A DNA stretch of 41,679 bases from an uncultured Bacillota bacterium (GTDB lineage: Bacteria; Bacillota_I; Bacilli_A; RF39; UBA660), in the NCBI GenBank assembly GCA_905205665.1, contig CAJLEF010000008.1:1-41679 (forward strand), read 5' to 3'. The notes under the pieces were generated by a model, which saw only the letters and a program-made list of their open reading frames with translations, was not told the DNA's origin and searched no databases. Shown here piece after piece: positions 8,695 to 17,417 of the stretch. The translations under genes were made by a program, and so were the position numbers. Position 1 is the stretch's first letter; each line of letters opens with the position of its first letter.

Positions 8695-9288
8695 ATGAGT
8701 AATAATTTTTATACAAAATACGAATATGCTCAAAAAATGCTTGAAACAGAACTTAATATTTTAATAGATTCTTTTGAAAGAAAACATGGTTATACACCAG
8801 TTGAACATGTTAAAACAAGATTAAAAACTTTGCCAAGTATTCAAAAGAAGTTAGAGAAAAAGGGATATACTTACAGTGTAGATAATATTGAAAAACATAT
8901 CATGGATGTTATTGGATTTCGAATAGTTGTTTCTTTTTTGTCAGATGTTTATGATATCGTTTCCTTAATTAGTCATTCTACTAATTTAATTATCAAACAA
9001 CGAAAGGATTACATTGAAAATCCAAAAGAGTCTGGTTATACCAGCTATCACCTTATCTTATTGGTGCCTATTTATTTAGAAAATTATGTAGAATATATTC
9101 CAGCTGAAATCCAAGTACGAACGGTTGCAATGGATTTCTGGGCAAGTTTGGATCATAAAATTCGTTATAAATTTAAAGAAGAAATTCCACATGAAGTACA
9201 AAATGAAATGTTAAGTTATGCCAAAGATATTAGAGAGCTAGATCACAAAATGTACTATATGAATCAAATAATGAACAAATATCAATAA
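8695..9288 (+). CDS. Small alarmone synthetase (RelA/SpoT-type ppGpp synthetase)
   Basis: The protein is a single-domain (p)ppGpp synthetase of the RelQ/RelP type, transferring pyrophosphate from ATP to GDP or GTP under stress. The 197-aa chain carries TRLKTLPSIQKKLEKKGY near residue 40-57, DVIGFRIVV, the substrate-binding loop RKDYIENPKESGYTSYH, and EIQVRTVAMDFWASLDHKIRYK. There is no hydrolase, TGS or ACT domain, and the length is close to that of RelQ (about 210 aa). The ribosome-binding site ggagaga is good. A hairpin in its own leader may control expression. Confidence 0.94.
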   Translation: MSNNFYTKYEYAQKMLETELNILIDSFERKHGYTPVEHVKTRLKTLPSIQKKLEKKGYTYSVDNIEKHIMDVIGFRIVVSFLSDVYDIVSLISHSTNLIIKQRKDYIENPKESGYTSYHLILLVPIYLENYVEYIPAEIQVRTVAMDFWASLDHKIRYKFKEEIPHEVQNEMLSYAKDIRELDHKMYYMNQIMNKYQ

Positions 9289-9301
9289 GTTCAGTTTTTT
9301 G

Positions 9302-9330
9302 TTGTTATTTTCTAGGCTATCTCTTATAAT
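9302..9330 (+). promoter_or_regulatory. Promoter of the zinc-ribbon operon
   Basis: TTGTTA (9302-9307) and TATAAT (9325-9330) are spaced by 17 bp, about 30 bp upstream of the start codon. Confidence 0.75.
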
Positions 9331-9361
9331 TATAGTATAGAAATGGAGTGAAAAAAGGATA

Positions 9362-10606
9362 ATGTATTGTAGTGAATGTGGTGCTAAAATACCACCAGAC
9401 GCTTCTTTTTGCGGAGAATGTGGAACAAAAGTCCAAAAAAGTAAAGAAACGCCTCCCAAAAAAGAAAGAAAACCACTTAGCAAAACAAAGAAAATAAGTA
9501 TTTTAGTTATTCTTGTTGTGGCTATCGTTTTCGTTGGCGGTTATAAATATCTAGCAACTGCGATGGGACCTGTGGGTGTGACTAAACATTATGTAGCCTC
9601 TTTGAAAAGTAATAGTATTGAAGATATTTATAATTCTTTAAGTATTGAGGGCGATACTACTTTTACAACGTTAGATGAATTTAAAAAGGTTTATGACGAA
9701 AATGAAAATAGTTTTAAAGACCTAAAAAGTTATACAGTAGACGAGGCCATTTATAATGATGATAAGAAAAGTGCGACCGTTCGTGTTACTATTAAAAAAA
9801 GTGATGATACTGAAAAGGTTTTAATGGCTACTGTAAATAAAAGCGATAAAAAGAAATACCTATTCTTTGATGAATGGAAAGTAGAAAGTTTAACAAGTAA
9901 TGGATACTCTACAACGGGTGTGGAAATTATAAAAGATTTTCGAATTAGAGTTCCTAAAAATAGTAAATTAACTTTAAATGACCAAGATGTTGATCCTAAA
10001 TTTATCGAAGAAAATACTTATGAAGATGGTATTGATGTTTATGTTATTCCTAATTTATTTGTTAGTACAATTAAAATAAAAACAACTTTACCTAATCAAA
10101 TGGTAATTGAAGATGAAAAGACTTTAAATTCTTACAGTAATCAATATGAAGTAGAAGTTTCTTTACAAAAATTAAATGATGAAATGGTTAGTACTTTAAA
10201 AGAACAAGTAAAAACAGATATTTCTAATTTATATAATAATATTATTGCTAAAAAAAATTGGGATGCTGTAAAAGAAAGTTATAGTTATAACAACGTTAAT
10301 TTATCTTCTTTAGAAGAAGATTATATGGACTTATATGAGGACTTAAATGATGATGATTTAACTCTTAAAAAATTAGAAATTTCTAGTGTTACTTTAACAA
10401 ATGTTAAATTAAGTGACGAAGGAAAGCTTGCGATAACCGCTAAATATAATTATGATTATACTGTCGATTATAAAAGCTTACTTGGCGAGGTTAAAACCAA
10501 AGATGATAAAAGTTCTTACTCATCAACTATTACTTATGACTATTATGATAATAGTTATAAAATAAATGAAATTTATAACATGGTTCATTATTTTAGTACA
10601 TGGTAA
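9362..10606 (+). CDS. TcaA-like zinc-ribbon membrane protein
   Basis: The 414-aa protein starts with a zinc ribbon (CSECGAKI ... FCGECGTKV, four Cys in two CxxC pairs). A basic linker and one transmembrane helix (KISILVILVVAIVFVGGYKYL, about 43-63) follow, then a large outside portion. That portion resembles the repeat architecture of TcaA-type proteins, for example a strand-rich segment RIRVPKNSKLTLNDQDV ... DVYVIPNLFVSTIKIK (about 196-245) and a final helical plus beta domain. TcaA proteins have been tied to cell-wall antibiotic response and envelope function; the role here is inferred only. It forms an operon with the next zinc-ribbon protein, 21 nt downstream. Confidence 0.82.
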   Translation: MYCSECGAKIPPDASFCGECGTKVQKSKETPPKKERKPLSKTKKISILVILVVAIVFVGGYKYLATAMGPVGVTKHYVASLKSNSIEDIYNSLSIEGDTTFTTLDEFKKVYDENENSFKDLKSYTVDEAIYNDDKKSATVRVTIKKSDDTEKVLMATVNKSDKKKYLFFDEWKVESLTSNGYSTTGVEIIKDFRIRVPKNSKLTLNDQDVDPKFIEENTYEDGIDVYVIPNLFVSTIKIKTTLPNQMVIEDEKTLNSYSNQYEVEVSLQKLNDEMVSTLKEQVKTDISNLYNNIIAKKNWDAVKESYSYNNVNLSSLEEDYMDLYEDLNDDDLTLKKLEISSVTLTNVKLSDEGKLAITAKYNYDYTVDYKSLLGEVKTKDDKSSYSSTITYDYYDNSYKINEIYNMVHYFSTW

Positions 10607-10627
10607 AAAAGAAAGGAATTGAAAAAA

Positions 10628-11341
10628 ATGGCAAAATTTTGTACAAAATGTGGAAAGAAATTAGAAGAGGGAAAAGTTTGTGATTGTGAAAAAACAACAA
10701 GCGAGAGTGTTAAAACAGCAGTTGCAAATAATAACATGGTAAATGATTATATAGAAGTTCTAAAAGGAATGTTTACTAAACCATTAGATACTATGAAAGA
10801 TTATGCCAAAAAATCTAAATTTAATTTAGGACTTATTATGATTGTTTTAAATGCATTAGTTTTTGGTTTATTCATTTATCTATTTGCTAAGGAAGGTATT
10901 AACTCAGCCTATGCGATTATTTATGGTAGTTCTCCTTTATTTGGCAGTGTTACTAAAAATGTTGAAATACCTATTAAAGTTTTCTTTATTGCTAGTTTAT
11001 TGATGGCTATCTTCCATTTCTGTTTTGGAGGACTTCTTCATTTCATATCTACAACAATTTTAAAAACAGAATCAGATATTAAAAGAACATATGCTTTAAT
11101 TGGTACTGCCGCGGTTATTAGTACAGTTACTACTTTAGCTAGTCTTATCTTAATGTATGTTAATATCTGGTTATGTCTTATCGTTTTATTACTTGGTAGT
11201 TTACTATACTTCTTTAATTTATTCCATGGCTTTACAGAACTTACTAAAGTAGATAAAAATAAAATCGTTTATGTCTTTACAAGTGCTTATGCGATTACCT
11301 TATTTATTGTTTGTTATGTATTACCAAAGATTTTTAGTTAA
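10628..11341 (+). CDS. Zinc-ribbon polytopic membrane protein (Yip1-like)
   Basis: The 237-aa protein has an N-terminal zinc ribbon (FCTKCGKKLEEGKVCDC) and then about five transmembrane helices after a soluble linker (VLKGMFTKPLDTMKDYAK). This layout resembles zinc-ribbon Yip1-like membrane proteins in Firmicutes, whose function is unknown. An in-frame TTG nine bases upstream sits only two bases from the aaagga ribosome-binding site, so the ATG at 10628 was chosen. It shares an operon with the TcaA-like gene, and both would place a metal-binding ribbon at the inner membrane face. Confidence 0.8.
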   Translation: MAKFCTKCGKKLEEGKVCDCEKTTSESVKTAVANNNMVNDYIEVLKGMFTKPLDTMKDYAKKSKFNLGLIMIVLNALVFGLFIYLFAKEGINSAYAIIYGSSPLFGSVTKNVEIPIKVFFIASLLMAIFHFCFGGLLHFISTTILKTESDIKRTYALIGTAAVISTVTTLASLILMYVNIWLCLIVLLLGSLLYFFNLFHGFTELTKVDKNKIVYVFTSAYAITLFIVCYVLPKIFS

Positions 11342-11361
11342 ATGCTAAAAGTCTTTTTTTT
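11327..11361 (+). terminator. Terminator of the zinc-ribbon operon
   Basis: Arms aagatttttag (11327-11337) and ctaaaagtctt (11345-11355) pair with one G-U and are followed by a T run; the stem includes the end of the coding sequence. Confidence 0.8.
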
Positions 11362-11380
11362 AACTTTTTTGTAAAATAAA

Positions 11381-11423
11381 AAAGGAAATCGAAGATTTTT
11401 CTTGTATATATAAGTAGGAGGTA
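11381..11423 (+). repeat. Two-copy promoter-like element, copy 1
   Basis: This 43-bp segment is identical at 38 positions to 23971-24013 without gaps. It contains GGAAATC, the dyad partner GATTTTTC, and ATATATAAGTAG directly ahead of a Shine-Dalgarno sequence. Neither copy has a normal TATAAT box, so it could be a promoter for an alternative sigma factor or a shared leader motif. Confidence 0.6.
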
Positions 11424-11427
11424 TAAA

Positions 11428-11565
11428 ATGTTAGAATTTTTGTTATTCATTAATCTACTTATTTTAGATTATCTTACTTTTAAAATTTACCGAAGAAAAG
11501 AAAAGTTAGTAGGAACCTTAAATTTAAGAGATTTAGATGAAGACTTTTGGCAAGATAATTATTAA
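11428..11565 (+). CDS. 45-aa membrane protein
   Basis: An ATG with an excellent ribosome-binding site (taggagg, 11415-11421) opens a 45-codon frame. The first 20 residues form one hydrophobic helix (MLEFLLFINLLILDYL), followed by a basic stretch (KIYRRKEK) and an acidic tail ending DEDFWQDNY. The basic residues would keep the C terminus in the cytoplasm. It lies under copy 1 of the two-copy element and upstream of the T-box. No known family was recognised. Confidence 0.75.
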   Translation: MLEFLLFINLLILDYLTFKIYRRKEKLVGTLNLRDLDEDFWQDNY

Positions 11566-11571
11566 AAATGA

Positions 11572-11600
11572 TTGCAAAACCAAAAAATATTTTTTATAAT
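11572..11600 (+). promoter_or_regulatory. Promoter of the T-box/leuS operon
   Basis: TTGCAA (11572-11577) and TATAAT (11595-11600) are spaced by 17 bp and lead directly into the T-box leader. Confidence 0.8.
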
Positions 11601-11606
11601 AGTTTT

Positions 11607-11800
11607 TGAAAGCAAGAGAAAAAAGAGTAGTAATAAACCTTTTCTTTTAAAGAGAGTTTGGATTTGGTGGAACCAAACAAAGAAAAATTATGAACTTACT
11701 TTTGGATGCTTATAGGGTTGTTTTCCTTTATCAAACATAGAGTAGAAATTAAGGTGGTACCACGGGGTAAACTCGTCCTTTAGGTATTGCCTTTTTATTT
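11607..11800 (+). promoter_or_regulatory. T-box riboswitch, leucine-specific, controlling leuS
   Basis: The leader binds uncharged tRNA and switches transcription on when leucine-charged tRNA is scarce. Visible elements are the Stem I distal loop (AGAGAG at 11651-11656, then a GGTGGAACC loop), the specifier region GAACTTAC with a CUU leucine codon at 11695-11697, and the T-box core ggtggtaccacg (11753-11764). For the antiterminator, aagg (11751-11754) can pair with cctt (11777-11780). For the terminator, aaggtggtacc (11751-11761) pairs along its full length, with three G-U pairs, with ggtattgcctt (11783-11793), followed by a T tract. The two pairings share the same 5' arm and are mutually exclusive. 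The downstream genes are a membrane protein and leuS. Confidence 0.92.
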
Positions 11801-11823
11801 TGCTAAAAGAAAAGAGGGTATAT

Positions 11824-12198
11824 ATGGAAACTTATGAAATGTTTATGGAAATAGGCTTTTTGGCTATTATGTTTTTACTAATTTTTATAATTACTTATTG
11901 GATGAATCTGAATAATTATAAAAAGCGTAAATACACATCAATTGGTGAGTTAAACTATTTATTAAAGAAATTTAATTTAGATAGAAAGAAATTGCCTGTG
12001 CGAAAAATGCTTTTAGTTTTTAGTTTGTTAGATGCTTTTATCATGGCGTTTACAGCTAGCTTTATCACGGCTTTACCAGTAAATACAGTTTTTCAAATGC
12101 TCATTGGTTTTGTTCTTTTGTTTGCACTCATCTATGCTTTATATGAAATATATGGAAGACATTTAGTAAAAAAATATAAAAAGAAAGAAGGAAAATAA
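11824..12198 (+). CDS. 124-aa membrane protein co-transcribed with leuS
   Basis: The family is not recognised. The protein has one hydrophobic helix at residues 8-30, a basic loop (NNYKKRKYTSIGELNYLLKKF), two more helices at about 60-80 and 87-108, and a lysine-rich C terminus. An upstream in-frame TTG lies in the T-box terminator tail; the ATG at 11824 follows aaaagaggg and is the better start. Only one base separates its stop codon from leuS, so it is under the same leucine T-box control. A link to leucine or peptide uptake would be a guess. Confidence 0.8.
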   Translation: METYEMFMEIGFLAIMFLLIFIITYWMNLNNYKKRKYTSIGELNYLLKKFNLDRKKLPVRKMLLVFSLLDAFIMAFTASFITALPVNTVFQMLIGFVLLFALIYALYEIYGRHLVKKYKKKEGK

Positions 12199-12199
12199 A

Positions 12200-14605
12200 A
12201 TGAATTATCAAAATATTGACAAAAAATGGCAAACTTATTGGGATACTCATGAAACCTTTAAGGCTTCTAATACTTCTTCTAAAACACCTTATTATGTTTT
12301 GGTTGAATTTCCTTATCCATCTGGAGCTGGTCTTCATGTTGGACATGTAAGAAGTTATACTGCCCAGGATGCTTTAGCGCGTTATAAAAGAATGAAAGGG
12401 TACAATGTCTTATTCCCTATGGGATGGGATGCTTTTGGTGCTCCTGCAGAACAATACGCAATAAAAAATCACATTCATCCTAAAGAAGCAGTTAAAGAAA
12501 ACATTCATAATTTTAAAAGACAAATGAAATCTCTAGGTTTTTCTTTTGATTGGAGCAGAGAATTTTCAACAACAGATCCTGAATATTACAAATGGACACA
12601 ATGGCAATTTTTACAATTTTATAAACATGATATGGCTTATAAGGCTAAAGTGCCTGTTAACTGGTGTCCTAAATGTAAAAGTGTTTTATCAAACGAAGAT
12701 GCCGCTGGTGGGGTATGTGAAAGATGTGGAACACCTGTTGTGCAAAAAGAAAAATCCCAATGGATGCTTAAAATGGCAAGTTATTCAGAAGATTTATTAA
12801 AAGGCTTGGATGACACGAATTTTACAGAACGTGTTAAAGTAGGACAAAAAAACTGGATTGGTAAATCAACTGGCGTAGAAATGGATGTTCAAATTAAAGA
12901 CGGTGGTAATTTTTCTATTTTTACAACATGCATCGAAACTGTTTATGGTATTACTTTCTTTGTTATTGCTCCAGATGGTAAAATTATTAAAGAATTAATG
13001 CCACGCGTGGAGAATAAAGAAGAAGTTTTAGCGTATATTGAACAAACAAAACAAAAATCTGCTATGGAAAGAACCGAATTAAATAAAAACAAAACCGGTT
13101 GTGAAGTTAAAGGCGTTAAAGCTATCAATCCTGTCAATGGCAAAGAAGTTCCTATTTTCTTAGGTGATTTTGTTTTAGGCGATTATGGTACGGGTGCCGT
13201 TATGGCCGTGCCAAGTCATGATCAAAGAGATTATGAATATGCAAAAGCCCATAACTTACCAATGATTGATGTCATTACAGGTGATACAAGTGAAAAAGCT
13301 TTCACTAAAGAAGAATATTTAAATTCTAAGGCTACTCTTATTAACTCAGAAGAATTTAATGGTATGAGTGTTATGGACGCCAAAAAAGCAATTACCGAAA
13401 AACTTGTTTCTTTGAAAATTGCAAGAGAAGTTAATAACTATCGTATGCGTGACTGGATTTTCTCAAGACAACGTTTCTGGGGCGAACCTATTCCAATGGT
13501 TTATTGTGATACTTGCGGCTGGGTACCTGAAAAAGAAGAAAATCTGCCTATTGTTTTACCCGATGTAAAAGAATATGAACCAACCGATAATGGGGAAAGT
13601 CCATTAGCTAAAATTAAAGAATTTGTGAATTGTAAATGTCCAAACTGTGGCAAAGATGCAAAAAGAGAAACCGATGTTATGCCACAATGGGCAGGATCAA
13701 GTTGGTATTTCTTAAGATTTATGGATGCCAGAAATGATAAGTGTTTCGCTGATATGGAAGCTATGAAATATTGGAATCGTGTTGATTGGTATGACGGTGG
13801 TAATGAACACATTGCTCGGCACTTACTATATGCTCGTTTCTGGGTTCAATTTTTGTATAACATTGGTTTAGTTCCTCATAAAGAAATGATTTGGACAAGG
13901 GTAAGTCATGGTATGGTTTTAGGACCTGACAATCAAAAAATGAGTAAAAGTAAAGGAAATGTCATTAACCCTGATGATATTGTTAATGAATATGGGGCAG
14001 ATACCTTAAGAGTTTATGAAATGTTTATGGGTGATTATACCCAAGATGCCCCATGGAACACAGATTCTTTAAAAGGCTGTAAAAGATTTATTGACCGTAT
14101 TGTTCGTTTACAAGATAAAGTAACAAATGAAGAAACTTATACACCTTCTTTAGAAACACTTATTCATAAAAGTATTAAAAAGGTAAGTGAAGATATTGAA
14201 AATATGGCTTATAATACGGCTATTTCAACTCTTATGATTTTATTAAATACTTATGAAAAAGAAGCTTCTATTACTAAAAAAGATTATCAAGTATTATTAA
14301 CACTTTTAAATCCTTTTGCTCCACATATCACCGAAGAGTTAAATGAAAAATTAGGTTGTAATCCTATCTGTGATAGTGTTTGGCCAAGTTATGACGAAGC
14401 TAAAACTATTGAAACAGAAAAAGTTGTCGGTGTGCAAATTAATGGTAAATTAAGATGTGAAATGAAAGTTTGTGAAGAAGATACTCTAGATATTGTTAAA
14501 GAAAAGATTAAATCTTTAGAAACTGTTCAAAAATACTTAGAAGGTAAGGAAATTGTTAAAGTTATTTATGTTCCTCTTCGTATTGTTAATATTATTATAA
14601 AATAG
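12200..14605 (+). CDS. leuS: Leucyl-tRNA synthetase
   Basis: This class I enzyme charges tRNA-Leu. The 801-aa length fits the bacterial type. The HIGH-like motif is HVGH (in SGAGLHVGHVRSY, about residue 43) and the KMSKS loop is residues 580-584. A zinc-binding insert CPKCK ... CERCG lies near 155-180. The CP1 editing domain spans about 220-420 and retains GTGAVMAVPSHDQRD, but its threonine-rich motif reads TTCIET (residues 242-247) where bacterial LeuRS usually reads TTRPDT. This could weaken hydrolysis of mischarged tRNA. The gene is expressed from the upstream T-box operon and ends at a terminator. Confidence 0.97.
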   Translation: MNYQNIDKKWQTYWDTHETFKASNTSSKTPYYVLVEFPYPSGAGLHVGHVRSYTAQDALARYKRMKGYNVLFPMGWDAFGAPAEQYAIKNHIHPKEAVKENIHNFKRQMKSLGFSFDWSREFSTTDPEYYKWTQWQFLQFYKHDMAYKAKVPVNWCPKCKSVLSNEDAAGGVCERCGTPVVQKEKSQWMLKMASYSEDLLKGLDDTNFTERVKVGQKNWIGKSTGVEMDVQIKDGGNFSIFTTCIETVYGITFFVIAPDGKIIKELMPRVENKEEVLAYIEQTKQKSAMERTELNKNKTGCEVKGVKAINPVNGKEVPIFLGDFVLGDYGTGAVMAVPSHDQRDYEYAKAHNLPMIDVITGDTSEKAFTKEEYLNSKATLINSEEFNGMSVMDAKKAITEKLVSLKIAREVNNYRMRDWIFSRQRFWGEPIPMVYCDTCGWVPEKEENLPIVLPDVKEYEPTDNGESPLAKIKEFVNCKCPNCGKDAKRETDVMPQWAGSSWYFLRFMDARNDKCFADMEAMKYWNRVDWYDGGNEHIARHLLYARFWVQFLYNIGLVPHKEMIWTRVSHGMVLGPDNQKMSKSKGNVINPDDIVNEYGADTLRVYEMFMGDYTQDAPWNTDSLKGCKRFIDRIVRLQDKVTNEETYTPSLETLIHKSIKKVSEDIENMAYNTAISTLMILLNTYEKEASITKKDYQVLLTLLNPFAPHITEELNEKLGCNPICDSVWPSYDEAKTIETEKVVGVQINGKLRCEMKVCEEDTLDIVKEKIKSLETVQKYLEGKEIVKVIYVPLRIVNIIIK

Positions 14606-14629
14606 GTGATGTATTTCACTTATTTTTTT
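14601..14629 (+). terminator. leuS operon terminator
   Basis: A 9-bp stem aataggtga (14601-14609) / tcacttatt (14616-14624) with one G-U pair is followed by T residues and includes the leuS stop codon. Confidence 0.85.
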
Positions 14630-14713
14630 ACGTCAAACCAACAAAACTTCTTTAAATGTCTTTTATAAAAAAATTAATTTAAGTTATAATAGGGATAGAA
14701 AGGACAAGGTTGT

Positions 14714-15259
14714 ATGATTCGAAATTATATTAAAAATTATGAAAGGTATGCGATTTTAATATCTATACTTATGATTTTCTTTTCCATCTTTTTAATAGTA
14801 AAACCAGATGCTTCCGTATTATTTTTTATTTTACTATTTGGAGTCTTACTTGTTATAAGTGGTTTAGGTAGTCTTTTTTCATACTTTTTAACGGAAAAAG
14901 AAGATCGCTTGTTTAGCTTTGATTTAATAAGTGGTCTTTTGACTATTTTATGTGGTGTTTTCACTATTATTTATCGTGATGACTTAGTGCAAGTTTTACC
15001 TATAATTCTTGGCTTATGGATTGTCTTTAGCAGTCTTTTAAAAATGCAAGTAGCCATTAATTTTAGTTCTTTTTCTAAGCGTTATTTATGGCTTTTACTT
15101 CTTGAAATTTTAATGATTATTTTAGGTATTGTTTTAATTACAAATCCTTTTGAAAGTATTAAAGCAATCACAACAATGGCCGGGGTTTTCTTACTCATAT
15201 CAGAAGTATGTAGCCTAATAGAAAGTTTCTACATTTTAAATACAGTTAAAAAATTATAA
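14714..15259 (+). CDS. DUF308/HdeD-like membrane protein
   Basis: The 181-aa protein consists almost wholly of six transmembrane helices arranged in pairs with short loops. Segments such as FFILLFGVLLVISGLGSLF and LLEILMIILGIVLITNPF have the glycine-containing repeats typical of the DUF308 (HdeD) family. HdeD is associated with acid resistance in E. coli; the role in Firmicutes is unclear. A TATAAT box lies at 14685-14690 and the ribosome-binding site is aaagg. It is a single-gene unit between terminators. Confidence 0.82.
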   Translation: MIRNYIKNYERYAILISILMIFFSIFLIVKPDASVLFFILLFGVLLVISGLGSLFSYFLTEKEDRLFSFDLISGLLTILCGVFTIIYRDDLVQVLPIILGLWIVFSSLLKMQVAINFSSFSKRYLWLLLLEILMIILGIVLITNPFESIKAITTMAGVFLLISEVCSLIESFYILNTVKKL

Positions 15260-15287
15260 AGAAACGGCAAAAATACTGTTTCTTTTT
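15258..15287 (+). terminator. Terminator of the DUF308 gene
   Basis: A 10-bp stem aaagaaacgg (15258-15267) / ctgtttcttt (15276-15285) with one G-U pair overlaps the stop codon and is followed by Ts. Confidence 0.85.
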
Positions 15288-15329
15288 AAATGATTATGTT
15301 ATATTAGATAGCAGAAAAAAGAGGTTTTT

Positions 15330-16022
15330 ATGCAGACATTAGGTTTAATTTTTGCTATGGATGAAGAAATGGATGCCTTGGCAAAATATATTGAAATAGA
15401 TAAAACATATCAAATTTTTGATTTAACTTTTTTAGAAGGACATTATAACAACATAAAACTTATTTTAGCCAAGTGTGGGGTGGGTAAAGTAAATGCTGCA
15501 AGATGTACTCAAATTCTTATTGATAATATGAAAGTGGATGCCCTTATCAATGTTGGTGTAGCCGGTGGCCTTACAGATGAACTTTCAATTGGCTCTTTAG
15601 TAGTTGGGGAAAAACTAGTACAACATGATTTTGATATCACAGCCTTTAATCATGAAAAAGGTTATATTCCTGAGATTGGAGTTTATATGCCATCTGATGA
15701 TTATTTAATTAAAAAGGCCTTAGAAACTTCTTTAAAGTATAATATTCCTATTTTTAAAGGAGTAATTGCTTCGGGAGATATCTTTTGTACAGACCCTAAA
15801 ATGGCAAACAAAATACATCAAAAATTTAATGCCCTATGTACCGAGATGGAAGGGGCTAGTGTGGCGCAAATCGCGTATCTTTCTCATATTCCTTTTTTAA
15901 TTATCCGCAGTATTTCTGATACACCAAATAATCACAATGAAAAGACTTATGAAGAATTTTTAGAAGAATCTTGTGCCCATGTAGCTAATTACCTTTTACA
16001 TTTCTTAGAAGAATTATCGTAA
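15330..16022 (+). CDS. mtnN: 5'-methylthioadenosine/S-adenosylhomocysteine nucleosidase
   Basis: The enzyme cleaves MTA and SAH to adenine plus the thioribose product, clearing by-products of polyamine synthesis and methylation. The 230-aa sequence follows the MTAN pattern: catalytic acid region FAMDEEMDAL, GVGKVNAARCTQ, NVGVAGGLTDEL, ASGDIFCTDP, CTEMEGASVAQIAY, and the terminal RSISDTP segment with the base-contacting Asp. Length is normal. The start has an aagaggt ribosome-binding site. It converges on the phosphohexomutase gene, and the two share a bidirectional terminator. Confidence 0.94.
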   Translation: MQTLGLIFAMDEEMDALAKYIEIDKTYQIFDLTFLEGHYNNIKLILAKCGVGKVNAARCTQILIDNMKVDALINVGVAGGLTDELSIGSLVVGEKLVQHDFDITAFNHEKGYIPEIGVYMPSDDYLIKKALETSLKYNIPIFKGVIASGDIFCTDPKMANKIHQKFNALCTEMEGASVAQIAYLSHIPFLIIRSISDTPNNHNEKTYEEFLEESCAHVANYLLHFLEELS

Positions 16023-16025
16023 AAA

Positions 16026-16074
16026 AAAGAATTTACGAGATGATTTTTTCAATCACTTTTGTAAATTCTTTTTG
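16026..16074. terminator. Bidirectional terminator between mtnN and the phosphohexomutase
   Basis: A perfect 11-bp outer stem aaagaatttac (16026-16036) / gtaaattcttt (16061-16071) encloses an inner tgatt/aatca stem. A runs on the left and T runs on the right serve both strands. The right arm lies within the coding end of the minus-strand gene. Confidence 0.75.
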
Positions 16075-17394
16075 TCTTTTTACCATTTCTTTTTCGGTAG
16101 TGGCTTCAAACCTTAAAGTAAGATTTGGTCCTGTATTACTAGCTCTTACTAAAACCCAAGCATTATCAAAATTAACTCTTACGCCATCAATATTTAAAAA
16201 CTCATAACGCATTTTTTTGACGTATTCACATACTTCATCAACTACTTTAAATTTTTTATCATTGGCTACAGGTATCTTGATTTCTGGGGTAGAGTAGTAG
16301 ATTGGAATATCTTTTAAAAGTTCACTAAAGGTTTTATCTGTTAAAGATAATATTTCTAAAAATCTTAAACCTGCATAAATGGCACTGCAAACTTCTGGAC
16401 CACGATCATTAAAGAAAATATGCCCAGATAATTCGCCACCTAATGGGATATGATGTTCTTTGGTATTGGCTTCCGTGAAACTTGTTCCGGTACGACTCAT
16501 GAAAATTTTGCCACCTAATCTTTCTGTTTCATCAATTAAAGCTTTAGAGCACTTTACATCACATAGAAAAGTTTTATTAGAAATTTTTTCTATCATATTG
16601 CGAATAGCCACGATCAAATATTTATCTGCCATGACAAAACTTCCATTTTCATCAATAATACCTAAACGATCGCCATCGCCATCATAAGCAATTCCAATAT
16701 CTGCCTTTACTTCTTCCACTTTATCTTTTAACATTTGCATGTTTTCTTCAACCGCAGGATCGGGATGATGATTTGGAAATGTTCCATCACTTTCGGCACA
16801 GATGTAAGTTACATCAAGATTAGAAAACATTTCATGAACTTGTTTTACAATAGTTGATGTTACCCCATTACCTGGGTCAATAACAACTTTAACTTTTTTG
16901 TCACCCATATGAATGTTATCTTTTAGATATTTTAAATACTCATCTAAAATATTTCTTTCCTCTACAATACCTTGACCTGTTTTGAAATTATTTTGTAAAG
17001 TATAATTTTTAAAATCTTCAATCATATCTCCACGTGCATTAGCAAGGCTATCAAAAGAAAATTTAAAACCGTTATCATCTTTAGGATTATGACTTGCGGT
17101 TACCATGATACCATAAGTATTTTCTTTGTAGCGCGTGTAGTAATGCATAGGAGTTGTTATTAAGCCATAATCAATCACATTAATACCTGATTCTAATAGA
17201 CCTTTTTTTAAAGATTCTGTTAGGCTTGGTGAGGAAAGACGATTATCATGTCCAATAACACATTTATTTTTATCACAAAATTCTTGTAAATAACTTCCAT
17301 AACTTTTACCAATGAGATAAGCAACTTCTTCATTTATTTCAGATGGGTAGTTTCCTCTTATATCATAAGCTTTGAATATACTTTCATTAATCAT
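16033..17394 (-). CDS. Phosphomannomutase/phosphoglucomutase (alpha-D-phosphohexomutase)
   Basis: The enzyme interconverts hexose 1- and 6-phosphates for nucleotide-sugar and surface-polymer synthesis. The 453-aa protein has the four signature elements in order: the phosphoserine loop TASHNP with Ser101, the metal loop DGDGDR (about residue 237), the sugar-binding GGELSGH segment (about 318-324), and the phosphate-binding RASNTGPNLTLRFEA near the C terminus. The pattern fits the AlgC/ManB-type PMM/PGM group better than GlmM. The ATG has a gaaagaggt ribosome-binding site. The promoter is divergent from the 199-aa gene. Confidence 0.93.
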   Translation of the reverse strand: MINESIFKAYDIRGNYPSEINEEVAYLIGKSYGSYLQEFCDKNKCVIGHDNRLSSPSLTESLKKGLLESGINVIDYGLITTPMHYYTRYKENTYGIMVTASHNPKDDNGFKFSFDSLANARGDMIEDFKNYTLQNNFKTGQGIVEERNILDEYLKYLKDNIHMGDKKVKVVIDPGNGVTSTIVKQVHEMFSNLDVTYICAESDGTFPNHHPDPAVEENMQMLKDKVEEVKADIGIAYDGDGDRLGIIDENGSFVMADKYLIVAIRNMIEKISNKTFLCDVKCSKALIDETERLGGKIFMSRTGTSFTEANTKEHHIPLGGELSGHIFFNDRGPEVCSAIYAGLRFLEILSLTDKTFSELLKDIPIYYSTPEIKIPVANDKKFKVVDEVCEYVKKMRYEFLNIDGVRVNFDNAWVLVRASNTGPNLTLRFEATTEKEMVKRQKEFTKVIEKIIS

Positions 17395-17417
17395 TTAAAA
17401 CCTCTTTCTATTATATT

